A stretch of DNA of 64,000 nucleotides, from positions 62,001 through 126,000 of the forward strand of contig QFQI01000006.1 in NCBI GenBank assembly GCA_003243195.1, read 5' to 3'. Both the position numbers and the translations under genes were made by a program. Position 1 is the stretch's first letter. Every line of letters begins with the position of its first letter. The notes below the pieces were generated by a model. That model saw nothing but the letters and a program-made list of their open reading frames with translations. It did not search any database and was not told where the DNA came from. Shown one piece after another: positions 27,008-35,268 of this stretch. This DNA comes from Sphingomonas taxi. Lineage in GTDB: Bacteria; Pseudomonadota; Alphaproteobacteria; Sphingomonadales; Sphingomonadaceae.

Positions 27008-28420
27008 TCAGGCGGCGGTGTCGATGCCCAGTTCGCTCAGCTTGCGGTACAGCGTCGAACGACCGATCCCCAGTCGCCGCGCGACCTCGGTCATCCGTCC
27101 GCGATAATGGCCGATCGCCAGGCGGATGACGTCCGCCTCGATCTCCTCCAGCGCGCGCAGATGGCCGTCGGCCCGGAACAGCGCGACCCCACCCGCGGCA
27201 TCGCTGCCCTGGCGCACGGTGGGACGATTGCCGAGCGCCGCGATCTGCGGAAAGTCCGCGCGGGTCAGCATGTCGCCCTCGCACAGCACGGCGGCACGGA
27301 ACAGCGCGTTCTGCAACTGGCGGACGTTGCCGGGCCAGTCGTAGAGCGTCAGCAACGTCAGTGCGTCGTCGGTGATCCCCAGATGGCGCAACCCGGGCTG
27401 CCCCGCGATCCGTTCCAGCAGGTGCCGCGCCAGCGCCGGAATGTCGCCGGCGCGGTCGCGCAGCGGCGGGATCGTCACGGTCGCGGCGTTCAGCAGATAG
27501 AACAGGTCCTCGCGGAACCGGCCGGCGGCTACCTCGTCCAGCAGCCGCTTGCTGGTGGCGGCGATCACGCGCACGTCCACCGGATGCGCGTGGCGCGCGC
27601 CCAGCGGCACCACCTCACCGCTCTGCAACACGCGCAGCAGCAGCGCCTGCGCGTCGAGCGGCAGGCAATCGACCTCATCGAGGAACAACGTCCCGCCGCT
27701 GGCCGCCAGGAAGCGTCCCTGCCGGCGTTCGAACGCGCCGGCGAACGCGCCCGGCTCGTGCCCGAACAACTCGCTGGCGATGGTGTTGGCGGACAAGGCG
27801 GCGCAGTTCACGGCGACGCACGGCGCGGCGGCGCGGGGCGACGCGGCATGGATCGCCTCGGCGGTGACTTCCTTGCCGACGCCGCTCTCGCCCTCGATCA
27901 GCACCGGGATGCGCGCGCGCGCGGCCTTGGCGGCGATCGCCAGCGCGGCACGGAAATCGGGCGCGGAGCCGATGATCTCGTCGAAGCCCAGCATCGCCGG
28001 GATCTTCTCGGTCAACGGGCGCAGCTCGCCCGCGACCGTGTCCGCCACCGCCGCCTCCAGCGCGTGGAGCAGCCGTTCGGGCGCCAGCGGCTTGGTCAGG
28101 TAATCGGTCGCGCCCGATCGCATCGCGCTGACCGCGTCCGACACCGAGGCATGCGCCGTGAGCAGCAGGATTGGCAATTGCGGACGATAGGCGCGCAGTT
28201 GCGCGATCACCGGCGCGGCATCCGCATCGGCCGCGCTCTGGTCCAGCAGGATCGCGTCGAGCTGCATGCCGTCATGGGTGGCCAGCGTCGCCAGCGCGCC
28301 CGCGCCATCGTCGGCGACGATCGTCCGCCAGCCGCCCCGCGCCGCCAGCGCCGTCACGGTGCGGCGGCGACCCGCGTCGCCGTCGATCAGCATCAGCAGA
28401 CGTTGCCCGTTGCGCGTCAT
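27008..28420 (-). CDS. NtrC-family response regulator with variant GAFTGA loop
   Basis: A 470-residue regulator: receiver domain (1-120, phospho-acceptor D60 in LLD, T88, K110), AAA+ domain (about 147-380) and Fis-type helix-turn-helix (about 430-465, MTEVARRLGIGRSTLYRKL). Walker A GESGVGKE (177-184) and Walker B GGTLFLDEV are intact. The sigma-54-contacting loop, normally GAFTGA, reads GAFAGA (224-229): the key threonine is alanine. The receiver's N-terminal acidic pair is spaced as D13-G-D15. It may work poorly on sigma-54, or act on sigma-70 promoters like some divergent relatives. No partner kinase gene is adjacent. Confidence 0.88.
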   Translation of the reverse strand: MTRNGQRLLMLIDGDAGRRRTVTALAARGGWRTIVADDGAGALATLATHDGMQLDAILLDQSAADADAAPVIAQLRAYRPQLPILLLTAHASVSDAVSAMRSGATDYLTKPLAPERLLHALEAAVADTVAGELRPLTEKIPAMLGFDEIIGSAPDFRAALAIAAKAARARIPVLIEGESGVGKEVTAEAIHAASPRAAAPCVAVNCAALSANTIASELFGHEPGAFAGAFERRQGRFLAASGGTLFLDEVDCLPLDAQALLLRVLQSGEVVPLGARHAHPVDVRVIAATSKRLLDEVAAGRFREDLFYLLNAATVTIPPLRDRAGDIPALARHLLERIAGQPGLRHLGITDDALTLLTLYDWPGNVRQLQNALFRAAVLCEGDMLTRADFPQIAALGNRPTVRQGSDAAGGVALFRADGHLRALEEIEADVIRLAIGHYRGRMTEVARRLGIGRSTLYRKLSELGIDTAA

Positions 28421-28574
28421 TTCCCGGCCGACCCCATGTTGCGTCCGATGGTGACGTAGCGTGTCGAAGTAAAGGCCGGCTTAAATCGTCGCATCGCTGG
28501 GGTGATCGCCATATTGCCTCGCGCGCATGGCTTATCTACGGTTGCCGGGGAAATCGACAGGCGAGAGGATCACG

Positions 28575-28697
28575 ATGGCCGAACCTGCGGACATGAAGGC
28601 GCATGAAGCGACGTACTTCAGCATGATCGGTCTGCTGAAATATGGCGCAATCGCCTGTTTTATCATCGCCTTCCTCGTCATCTGGCTGATCTCGTAG
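28575..28697 (+). CDS. aa3-type cytochrome c oxidase subunit IV (small)
   Basis: A 40-residue protein beginning MAEPADMKAHEATYF with one membrane helix (about residues 20-39, GLLKYGAIACFIIAFLVIW). Length, polar N-terminus and single C-terminal helix match the bacterial aa3 oxidase subunit IV family, which associates with the oxidase core in the cytoplasmic membrane. It lies 7 bp upstream of pntAA and is probably co-transcribed with the transhydrogenase genes. AGAGGATCACG upstream contains the ribosome-binding site. Confidence 0.8.
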   Translation: MAEPADMKAHEATYFSMIGLLKYGAIACFIIAFLVIWLIS

Positions 28698-28704
28698 CAC
28701 CGCG

Positions 28705-29826
28705 GTGAAGATCGCGATCCTCAGGGAGGAGGCTCCCGGCGAGCGCCGCGTGGCCGCGACGCCCGAAACGGTCAGGAAGTTCGCCGCACTGGGCGCATCG
28801 GTCGCGGTGGAGGCGGGGGCCGGCGACCCGGCGTGGTTCGCGGACGCGGATTATGCCGCCGCCGGCGCCACGCTTGGCGACCGCGCCGCCACGCTGGCGG
28901 AAGCGGGCATCGTGCTGGGCGTGCAGGGGCCGGATCCCGCGCGGCTGGCCGGCGTCGCGCCCGGTGCGTGGATCGTCGCCGCGCTCGATCCCTTCGGCGC
29001 GCGGGCGCGGGTCGACGGCTATGCCGCGGCCGGCGTGGAGGCGCTGGCGATGGAATTCATGCCGCGCATCACGCGCGCGCAATCCATGGACATCCTGTCC
29101 TCGCAATCCAACCTCGCCGGCTACAAGGCGGTGCTGGATGCCGCCGCGGAATATGGCCGTGCCTTTCCGATGATGATGACGGCGGCGGGCACGGTCAGCG
29201 CGGCGCGCGTGTTCGTGATGGGCGTGGGCGTGGCGGGGTTGCAGGCGATCGCCACCGCGCGGCGGCTGGGCGCGCAGGTGTCGGCGACCGACGTGCGTTC
29301 CGCCACCAGGGAGCAGATCCAGTCGCTCGGTGCCAAGCCGGTGTTCGTGGAGAATGTCACCGGGATCGAGGGGGAGGGCGCGGGCGGTTACGCCGGTGAG
29401 ATGAGCGCCGAATATCAGGCCGCGCAGGCCGCGCTGGTATCGTCGCACATCGCCAAGCAGGACGTGGTCATCACCACCGCGCTGATCCCCGGCCGCCCCG
29501 CGCCGCGACTGGTGAGCGATGCGCAGATCGCCTCGATGCGGCGCGGATCGGTGATCGTCGACCTGGCGGTGGAACAGGGCGGCAATGTCGAGGGCGCGGT
29601 CGCGGGCGAGGTGGTGGAGCGGCACGGTGTGCGCATCGTCGGCCACCGCGGCGTCGCCGGACGCCTGCCCGCCGACGCCTCGGCGCTGTTCGCGCGCAAC
29701 CTCTACAACTTCCTGTCGACCTTCTGGGACAAGGATCAGGGTCGCCCGGTGCTGGACGCCGAGATCGGCGACGCGATCCGGCTGACGAAGGACGGACAGG
29801 TGGTGAATGCGCGGTTGCTGGCGTGA
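28705..29826 (+). CDS. pntAA: NAD(P) transhydrogenase subunit alpha, part 1
   Basis: The NAD(H)-binding domain I of the proton-translocating transhydrogenase, which reduces NADP with NADH at the expense of the proton gradient. The 373-residue protein starts at GTG 28705 (MKIAILREEAPGERRVA). It has the alanine-dehydrogenase-like fold with FMPRITRAQSMDILSSQ, the NAD-binding VMGVGVAGLQAIATARRLGA, the mobile-loop region and VIVDLAVEQGGN. In this split form the membrane part is a separate gene (30476-30781). Two small genes lie between the two parts, which is unusual. Confidence 0.95.
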   Translation: MKIAILREEAPGERRVAATPETVRKFAALGASVAVEAGAGDPAWFADADYAAAGATLGDRAATLAEAGIVLGVQGPDPARLAGVAPGAWIVAALDPFGARARVDGYAAAGVEALAMEFMPRITRAQSMDILSSQSNLAGYKAVLDAAAEYGRAFPMMMTAAGTVSAARVFVMGVGVAGLQAIATARRLGAQVSATDVRSATREQIQSLGAKPVFVENVTGIEGEGAGGYAGEMSAEYQAAQAALVSSHIAKQDVVITTALIPGRPAPRLVSDAQIASMRRGSVIVDLAVEQGGNVEGAVAGEVVERHGVRIVGHRGVAGRLPADASALFARNLYNFLSTFWDKDQGRPVLDAEIGDAIRLTKDGQVVNARLLA

Positions 29827-30071
29827 CTGATCGGCAATGGCTCGCCATCACGGCGCTTGCCATGATGGCGGCGAGCCCCGTCGCGGCCGATCCGTCGCGG
29901 ACGGCCGATCCGGAGAGCCGGGCGTCGCATGATCCGGCGCGGCAATCGCGGTGGGCGGTGGTGTCGCGCTGCGACGGCGAAACCGTCGCCGGCCACGGAG
30001 GCGAGCGCCATGTCGCCGCCGACCGCGCGCTGTCCGCGAAGCGGGTCGCGCGGCGATCGGGCAGAGGCTAG
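29823..30071 (+). CDS. Small exported protein of unknown function
   Basis: An 82-residue frame starting at GTG 29823, overlapping the pntAA stop by 4 bp (GTGA). Residues 1-22 look like a signal peptide (MTDRQWLAITALAMMAASPVAA), predicting export. The remainder is hydrophilic and arginine-rich with one cysteine and resembles no family I know. Translational coupling and the signal peptide support a gene; codon choice is neutral. It could still be a spurious frame. Confidence 0.5.
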   Translation: MTDRQWLAITALAMMAASPVAADPSRTADPESRASHDPARQSRWAVVSRCDGETVAGHGGERHVAADRALSAKRVARRSGRG

Positions 30072-30092
30072 GGGAGCCGAGGGGGAACGCGT

Positions 30093-30461
30093 ATGGGATT
30101 GTTCAGCAGCCACGAAGTGGAGCCGGCGGAAGTCCGCGAGAAGTTCGGTCATGCCCTGCTCGAAGGGGAAGAGGTGCTTGCCGCCTTTCGCTCGATCCGT
30201 GACACGGCCTTTCTGGCCGATCTGCGGTTCGTGATCGTGGACGTGCAGGGGCTGACCGGCGCCAAGGTTTCATTCCAGAGCGTGCCTTACCGTTCGATCA
30301 CGCGCTTCGCGGTGGAGAGCGCCGGCTCGTTCGACCTCGATTCGGACCTGAACATCTGGGTGTCGGGCAATCCGGCGCCGCTTACGCTCAAGATCAGCCG
30401 TGCCGCCGATCCCGCCGCGATCCAGCGGCTGCTCGCGCGGCTGGTTCTGGCCAAGCGCTGA
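30093..30461 (+). CDS. Bacterial PH-domain protein
   Basis: A 122-residue soluble protein whose whole length fits the bacterial pleckstrin-homology-like domain: LLEGEEVLAAFRSIRDTAFL, RFVIVDVQGLTGAKV, SVPYRSITRFAVESAG and a C-terminal helix AIQRLLARLV. These domains form ring-like oligomers; their cellular role is mostly unknown. It lies in the transhydrogenase cluster between the two alpha parts, 14 bp before pntAB, so it is expressed with them. Any functional link to transhydrogenase is inference. Confidence 0.85.
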   Translation: MGLFSSHEVEPAEVREKFGHALLEGEEVLAAFRSIRDTAFLADLRFVIVDVQGLTGAKVSFQSVPYRSITRFAVESAGSFDLDSDLNIWVSGNPAPLTLKISRAADPAAIQRLLARLVLAKR

Positions 30462-30475
30462 GGGAGGCCGCCGTC

Positions 30476-30781
30476 ATGGACTTTGTCGCGATCCTGTCGA
30501 TCTTCGTGCTGGCGTGTTTCGTCGGCTATTATGTGGTGTGGTCGGTCACTCCGGCGCTGCACACGCCGTTGATGGCGGTCACCAACGCCATCTCCAGCGT
30601 CATCATCGTCGGCGCGCTGATCGCCAGCGCGGCGGCGGGGAGCGTCGGCGGCAAGTGGCTGGGGCTGCTGGCGGTGGTGCTGGCCAGCATCAACATCTTC
30701 GGCGGCTTCGCGGTGACGCACCGGATGCTGGCGATGTACAAGAAGAAGGAACGGCCGGCGGTATCCGGCGGACACAAATAG
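30476..30781 (+). CDS. pntAB: NAD(P) transhydrogenase subunit alpha, part 2 (membrane)
   Basis: A 101-residue membrane protein with three hydrophobic helices (about 4-22, 38-56 and 63-84), supplying the N-terminal part of the proton channel domain. It contains the family segment VVWSVTPALHTPLMAVTNAISS and ends in a charged tail (YKKKERPAVSGGHK). It follows the PH-domain gene by 14 bp and precedes pntB by 99 bp. The intervening 99 bp carries a GC palindrome. Confidence 0.93.
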   Translation: MDFVAILSIFVLACFVGYYVVWSVTPALHTPLMAVTNAISSVIIVGALIASAAAGSVGGKWLGLLAVVLASINIFGGFAVTHRMLAMYKKKERPAVSGGHK

Positions 30782-30841
30782 GCTCGTCGTCCCGGTAAAG
30801 CGCCGGGTGCCATCGCGCGGCCTGCGCCGGTGGAGAGCTGT

Positions 30842-30861
30842 ACCCCGGCGGTCGCCGGGGT
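30842..30861. repeat. Perfect 20-bp GC palindrome in the pntAB-pntB gap
   Basis: ACCCCGGCG-GT-CGCCGGGGT, nine paired bases around a two-base centre, 20 bp before the pntB start. It lies inside an operon, so it may attenuate, stabilise the message, or be a REP-like repeat. It resembles dispersed palindromes of high-GC genomes, but no second copy was seen here. Confidence 0.5.
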
Positions 30862-30880
30862 GACGAACAGGGGGAGTGGG

Positions 30881-32371
30881 ATGCAACACGTCGCCGTCAA
30901 TCCGTGGGTCGCGCTGGCCTATCTGGTCGCGGGGGTGTGCTTCATCCTGGCGCTGCGCGGCCTGTCCAGCCCGACCACCAGCCAGCGCGGCAACCGCTTC
31001 GGCATGATCGGCATGGTCATCGCGGTGGTCACCACGCTGGTGACGCACGTGCCGCTAACGCCGTCGCCCGGTGACGGTGCCAACGGCGGTTTCGATCTGC
31101 GCGGGGTGGACTGGATCGCCGCCGCCGAGATCCTCGCCGCGATCGGCCTGGGCGCGGCGATCGGCCTCGTCACCGCGCGACGGATCGCGATGACCGCGAT
31201 GCCGCAGCTCGTCGCGGCTTTCCACTCGCTGGTCGGGCTGGCGGCGGTGCTGGTCGCGGCGGCGGCGTTCCTCAATCCTGTGGCGTTCGGGATCGCGGTG
31301 CCGGTGCTGACCCCCGACGGCGCCGTGACGCTCATCAACCCGGTCAGCCGCATCGAGATGGGGCTGGGCGTCGCGATCGGCGCGATCACCTTTTCCGGTT
31401 CGGTGATCGCCTTCCTCAAGCTCAACGGCAACATGGGCGGCGCGCCGATCCTGCTGCCCGCGCGCCACGCGATCAACCTGGGCGTGCTCGCCGCGATCGT
31501 GGCGCTGGTGGGCTATTTCACGCTCGACCAGGGCGCGTGGGTTTTCTGGACGATCACGGGGCTGAGCTTCGTGATCGGCTTCCTGCTGATCGTGCCGATC
31601 GGCGGCGCGGACATGCCGGTCGTGGTGTCGATGCTGAACAGCTATTCCGGCTGGGCGGCCGCCGCGATGGGCTTCACGCTGCACAACAGCGCGATGATCG
31701 TCACCGGCGCGCTGGTCGGATCGTCGGGCGCGATCCTTTCCTACATCATGTGCCGCGCGATGAACCGCAGCTTCGTGAGCGTGATCGCCGGCGGCTTCGG
31801 CGCGGAAGCCGCATCGGGGGGAGAAGCCACCAGAACGGACCGGCCGTGGAAACGCGGATCGGCCGAGGACGCCGCGTTCCTGCTGCGCCAGGCCGAACAG
31901 GTCATCATCGTCCCCGGCTACGGCATGGCGGTGGCGCAGGCACAGCACGTGCTGCGCGAGATGGGCGACAAGCTGAAGGCGGAAGGAGTGCGCGTCAAAT
32001 ACGCCATCCACCCGGTCGCGGGGCGCATGCCCGGCCATATGAACGTGCTGCTCGCCGAGGCGAACGTGCCGTATGACGACGTGTTCGAGCTGGAGGACAT
32101 CAACTCCGAATTCGCGCAGACCGACGTCGCCTTCGTGATCGGTGCCAACGACGTGACCAATCCGGCGGCGAAGACGGACAAGACCTCCCCCATCTACGGC
32201 ATGCCGGTGCTGGACGTGGAAAAGGCCAAAACGGTGCTGTTCGTGAAGCGCTCGATGGGCGGGGTCGGCTATGCCGGCGTCGACAACGACGTATTCTACA
32301 GGGACAATACCATGATGCTGCTGGCCGATGCGAAGAAGATGGTAGAAGAGATCGTCAAGGCGCTGGACTGA
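30881..32371 (+). CDS. pntB: NAD(P) transhydrogenase subunit beta
   Basis: A 496-residue protein with about nine membrane helices in residues 1-290 forming most of the proton channel, followed by the NADP(H)-binding domain III (about 315-496). In domain III, IIVPGYGMAVAQAQ, IHPVAGRMPGHMNVLLAEA and VIGANDVTNPAAK are the diagnostic dinucleotide-binding segments. ATG 30881 is preceded by GGGGAG. It completes the transhydrogenase with pntAA and pntAB, providing NADPH for biosynthesis and redox defence. Confidence 0.96.
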   Translation: MQHVAVNPWVALAYLVAGVCFILALRGLSSPTTSQRGNRFGMIGMVIAVVTTLVTHVPLTPSPGDGANGGFDLRGVDWIAAAEILAAIGLGAAIGLVTARRIAMTAMPQLVAAFHSLVGLAAVLVAAAAFLNPVAFGIAVPVLTPDGAVTLINPVSRIEMGLGVAIGAITFSGSVIAFLKLNGNMGGAPILLPARHAINLGVLAAIVALVGYFTLDQGAWVFWTITGLSFVIGFLLIVPIGGADMPVVVSMLNSYSGWAAAAMGFTLHNSAMIVTGALVGSSGAILSYIMCRAMNRSFVSVIAGGFGAEAASGGEATRTDRPWKRGSAEDAAFLLRQAEQVIIVPGYGMAVAQAQHVLREMGDKLKAEGVRVKYAIHPVAGRMPGHMNVLLAEANVPYDDVFELEDINSEFAQTDVAFVIGANDVTNPAAKTDKTSPIYGMPVLDVEKAKTVLFVKRSMGGVGYAGVDNDVFYRDNTMMLLADAKKMVEEIVKALD

Positions 32372-32374
32372 GCC

Positions 32375-33298
32375 ATGGCCACCCCTTTCGACCACGGGTT
32401 CGCGGGCGCGCGCCGCGCGTCCTTCGCGCTGGCGACCATGGACGCCGCCGGCGGCGTGGCGGCGCAGGACGCCATCGCGCTGATCGGCGGGCAGGTGATC
32501 GCGCATGTCCCGCTGGCCGGTGCGGCGGCGGCGCTGGCCCGTGTCGACGGCGCGCCGGTGCTGGTGCTCGATCTCGCCGGTGCGCCCGACGATCTGGCGC
32601 AGGAGGTCGTGGCGGCGCTCGACGCGCTGGCCGCGGTGCGGGCGTGGCGCACCGTGATCGCGATGAGCGTGGCGCAGATCGACCTGGTCGTCGCGGCGCT
32701 GGGCGAGGGGGCGGATGCGGCGCAGTTGCTCTGTGCGCCCGATCAGGCCGAGTGGATCGGCGCGCTGGCGGTCGCGGGCGCGCGCAGCGACGGCGGCGTC
32801 CGCGCCAGCGACGAGGAGCGCGCCCATTTCGCGCGCCTGAACGCCGAGGTGGCGCGCATCGCGGAGCTGCTGGCGCGGTTCGGCGAGCGCGACGGTGGCG
32901 GCCGGGCGGAGGATCGCCACACCACCTTCGCGCCCGCACCGGCCGATGTGGCGATCACCGCCGGCACGGTGCGCGACGTGCTGCGCGCGCGGCGGCTGCG
33001 CGATCGGTTCTTCGGCGCCGGGCTGTTCGAGGATCCGGCCTGGGACATGCTGCTCGACCTGTTCGCCGCCCATCTGGAGGGCGGGCGCGTGTCGGTGTCC
33101 AGCCTGTGCATCGCCGCGGCGGTGGCGCCGACCACCGCGCTGCGCTGGATCGGCCGGCTGACCGCCGCGCGCCTGCTGTTGCGCGCGCCCGACCCCAGCG
33201 ACCGCCGTCGCGCGTTCGTGACGTTGACCGACGAGGCGCTCGATGCGATGCGCCGCTATGTCGCGGCGCTGGCGGAAGCACGCCTGCCGCTGGTCTGA
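32375..33298 (+). CDS. Winged-helix (MarR-like) regulator with long N-terminal domain
   Basis: A 307-residue protein starting 3 bp after the pntB stop. The C-terminal 90 residues (about 215-305) form a winged helix: VSVSSLCIAAAVAPTTALRWIGRL is the helix-turn-helix and PSDRRRAFVTLTDEAL the wing, as in MarR proteins. The N-terminal 140 residues are alanine- and valine-rich with alternating strands and helices and may be a degenerate receiver-like or ligand-sensing domain; I see no phospho-acceptor set. Being coupled to pntB, it may sense redox state, but that is inference. Confidence 0.75.
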   Translation: MATPFDHGFAGARRASFALATMDAAGGVAAQDAIALIGGQVIAHVPLAGAAAALARVDGAPVLVLDLAGAPDDLAQEVVAALDALAAVRAWRTVIAMSVAQIDLVVAALGEGADAAQLLCAPDQAEWIGALAVAGARSDGGVRASDEERAHFARLNAEVARIAELLARFGERDGGGRAEDRHTTFAPAPADVAITAGTVRDVLRARRLRDRFFGAGLFEDPAWDMLLDLFAAHLEGGRVSVSSLCIAAAVAPTTALRWIGRLTAARLLLRAPDPSDRRRAFVTLTDEALDAMRRYVAALAEARLPLV

Positions 33299-33300
33299 GC

Positions 33301-33390
33301 GGCTGTTTGGAAGCGCGTTGGAACACGTTTGAGCGGGCCGGCACCGCCTGCAAAACTCGATCTTCCGCGAGTTTTCAAACGGCCTCTGAG
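33301..33390 (+). repeat. Structured intergenic element, copy A
   Basis: A 90-bp element starting two bases after the winged-helix gene. Outer arms GGCTGTTTG (5') and CAAACGGCC (3') pair with one G-T wobble; inside, AAAACTCG (33352-33359) pairs perfectly with CGAGTTTT (33368-33375). The core GGCACCGCC and the 3' end TTCAAACGGCCTCTGAG are shared with copies B and C. The inner AT-ended hairpin could also terminate the pnt operon. Confidence 0.6.
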
Positions 33391-33760
33391 AGCCCGGCGG
33401 GGATGCCTGAAGGCGCATCTCGCCGTGCCGCCCGCTTCCTCGCCCGCCTGCCACATCGGTCTTCCTGATGGTGGCGGGGGAGCGGGTCGGCGCCGGCTCG
33501 AACGCGCGTTCGCGCGACCCTTTCAAACAATCGCCGGGATATTGGACCGCGCCTTGCCGTGCTGCCGGGACGTTGCGAGACGATCGCAGGCGCAATGCCG
33601 GGGCAGGGGATGGATCGCCGGACCCGTGGGCGGCATCGTCCTCTCGCCGGGGCGGCCATGGCGATCGGATCGTCGCTGCACATCGCGCAATTGCAAAAAT
33701 CCGTCGTTGCTGCCGGCGCGCGGGCGCGTGATACCGATGTGGTTAACGGGGGAAAACCAT
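33391..33760. other. Region between repeat A and the second PEP-CTERM gene
   Basis: About 370 bp with no convincing gene. It contains a self-complementary stretch (GAACGCGCGTTC at about 33509-33520) and a TTTCAAAC echo of the repeat near 33526, perhaps a decayed partial copy. The last 40 bp carry GTTAAC and a GGGGGA ribosome-binding site for the downstream gene. Confidence 0.35.
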
Positions 33761-34336
33761 ATGAAGCTGTTCACGAACCTGCTGGTGGCGGGGGCGATGC
33801 TGGTTGTCGCGCCGCTGTCCGCGCACGCCCGACCGGCTCCGTACACGCTCACGACCCAGCCCAACGGCAATTTCACCTATGACTTCGACGTGAGCATCGC
33901 CGACTATTTTCCGGGAGAGACGCGCAGCTATTATACGTTTCAGGTCCTGCCGCTGCCGGCGATCCCCGGGCACCTGACCATCGACCTGTCCGAGAAGAAT
34001 GCGGGTAGCGGTCTGACGTTCGGCAGTGTTTTCGCCTTGATCTCCGGTGGAGCAAGCGGGGCCAACAAATACTGGTATGCTGATCTCGCCAGCGCGCCTT
34101 TGGCATCCGCGACGCTCGATCGTTATTATGACGGCATGCGACCGCCGCTCGCGGGACCGGACTTCTTCGAAATTTCGGTGAGCGGGCCGGCCGCGTCGGG
34201 GTTCAAGGGCACGATCAGCTTTGCGGCCGTGCCGGAGCCCGCGACATGGGGGATGATGGTGCTGGGCTTTGCCGCGGCGGGCATGGCGCTGCGGCGCCGG
34301 CGTCCTGCCCCCGACAGGCTGGCCGCCCGGACCTGA
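33761..34336 (+). CDS. PEP-CTERM sorting-domain protein (second copy type)
   Basis: A 191-residue exported protein with a signal peptide (MKLFTNLLVAGAMLVVAPLS, cleavage near AHA). A roughly 130-residue beta-rich domain follows, and the C-terminus carries the exosortase tail VPEPATWGMMVLGF, a hydrophobic helix and an arginine cluster (LRRRRPAPDR). The tail closely matches that at 17005-17787, while the mature domains differ, so the two share sorting but not function. The mature region resembles short sphingomonad PEP-CTERM proteins of unknown role. It stands alone, followed by repeat B and a terminator. Confidence 0.88.
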   Translation: MKLFTNLLVAGAMLVVAPLSAHARPAPYTLTTQPNGNFTYDFDVSIADYFPGETRSYYTFQVLPLPAIPGHLTIDLSEKNAGSGLTFGSVFALISGGASGANKYWYADLASAPLASATLDRYYDGMRPPLAGPDFFEISVSGPAASGFKGTISFAAVPEPATWGMMVLGFAAAGMALRRRRPAPDRLAART

Positions 34337-34338
34337 AC

Positions 34339-34422
34339 GGCTGCCCGGACGGAAAGCGTGTCTCGCGGCGCCGGCACCGCCGCGCGAGGCGCCGTCTGGC
34401 GAGGTTTCCGACCGGCTCTGAG
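34339..34422 (+). repeat. Structured intergenic element, copy B
   Basis: An 84-bp element two bases after the PEP-CTERM stop. It shares with copies A and C a 5' arm (GGCTGCCCGG), the core CCGGCACCGCC, a hairpin (GCGCGAGGCGCC region), and the 3' end GGTTTCCGACCGGCTCTGAG. Stem pairing is less perfect here than in A. Confidence 0.55.
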
Positions 34423-34425
34423 TGG

Positions 34426-34451
34426 GCGGCGGCGCGTCGAGGCGCCGCCGC
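34426..34451 (+). terminator. Terminator after the PEP-CTERM gene
   Basis: GCGGCGGCGC, six-base loop, GCGCCGCCGC: a ten-base perfect stem followed by TCTTGATT. This is the most terminator-like hairpin in the region and sits just upstream of tRNA-Val. Confidence 0.65.
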
Positions 34452-34510
34452 TCTTGATTGCGGGGGCAGGCGCTGTAAGGAAGGCGCGGCCGGCGCGGTT
34501 TTCGCCCGTC

Positions 34511-34586
34511 GGGCGCTTAGCTCAGCTGGTAGAGCGGCTCGTTTACACCGAGTAGGTCGGCGGTTCGAACCCGTCAGCGCCCACCA
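34511..34586 (+). tRNA. tRNA-Val (anticodon TAC)
   Basis: A 76-nt cloverleaf with CCA encoded. The acceptor stem GGGCGCT/AGCGCCC, D-loop TAGCTCAGCTGGTAGAGC, anticodon loop TTTACAC (TAC) and T-arm GGTTCGAACCC are canonical. No integrase or duplicated 3' end was seen next to it. Confidence 0.97.
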
Positions 34587-34797
34587 TCCTTAAAGCCACG
34601 CAAAACTCGCACTTTGCCCCACTCGCGCGCAACCACAATGATGGCGCGACGTCCCGCTTTGGTCCGCCGATGGTCCGCGCGCCACGATGCGGTGTGATGC
34701 CGGACTGCGGTGGAAACAGTGGTCAGCGCTACATTTCCCCTGTCCTACATGCTCCAACATTTGCGAGCGCCGCCGTCGTCAACCAACGGAGCGGACG

Positions 34798-35268
34798 ATG
34801 CGGGATCTCGTGGAGCAGGAAATCGACGGCGCGGGCCGGCGCGGCGCGCTGGTCGCGCGGGCGCGGACCGGGCGCACCATCACGGTCAACCGGCGCGAAT
34901 CGCCGCTGGCGTGGCTGACGGCGCGCGGGCTGGTGACGGCTCGACAGAGCGAAGCGGGCGAGCGGCTGAGCGCCGATCACGAACGCGCGGCGCTGGGCGT
35001 ATCGGTCACGATGCGCTGGGAGGCACGCGTCGATGGCGGCGCGGGCGCGCGGCTCGACCCCGGCGAGGCGCAGGTCGCGGCCAAGCGGCGCTTCGACGGG
35101 GCGATGGCCGCGGCGGGACCGGGGCTGCGCGACGTGCTGTGGCGCGTGGTGTGTGCGGGCGAGAGCCTGCCGGACAGCGAGCGGGCGCTCGGCTGGCCGA
35201 CCCGCAGCGGACGGCTGGTGCTGATGCTGGCGCTGGACCGGGTCGCGGATCATTACCGGCTGCCATGA
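34798..35268 (+). CDS. DUF6456-family protein
   Basis: A 156-residue protein beginning MRDLVEQEIDGAGRRGALVA. The N-terminal half looks like a small helix-turn-helix-type domain (PLAWLTARGLVTARQSEAGERL), and the C-terminal part carries the family segment GERALGWPTRSGRLVLMLALDRV-like pattern in the last 40 residues (core ALGWPTRSGRL). A role in DNA binding is suggested by the layout, but no function is established. Start at ATG 34798 with CGGAGCGG upstream. Confidence 0.72.
   Translation: MRDLVEQEIDGAGRRGALVARARTGRTITVNRRESPLAWLTARGLVTARQSEAGERLSADHERAALGVSVTMRWEARVDGGAGARLDPGEAQVAAKRRFDGAMAAAGPGLRDVLWRVVCAGESLPDSERALGWPTRSGRLVLMLALDRVADHYRLP

Noticed and set aside
34511..34797. Repeated TGGTCCGC strings after tRNA-Val, as sometimes seen at integration sites.
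   Set aside because: No integrase, duplicated tRNA 3' end or foreign-composition genes are found in the following DNA.
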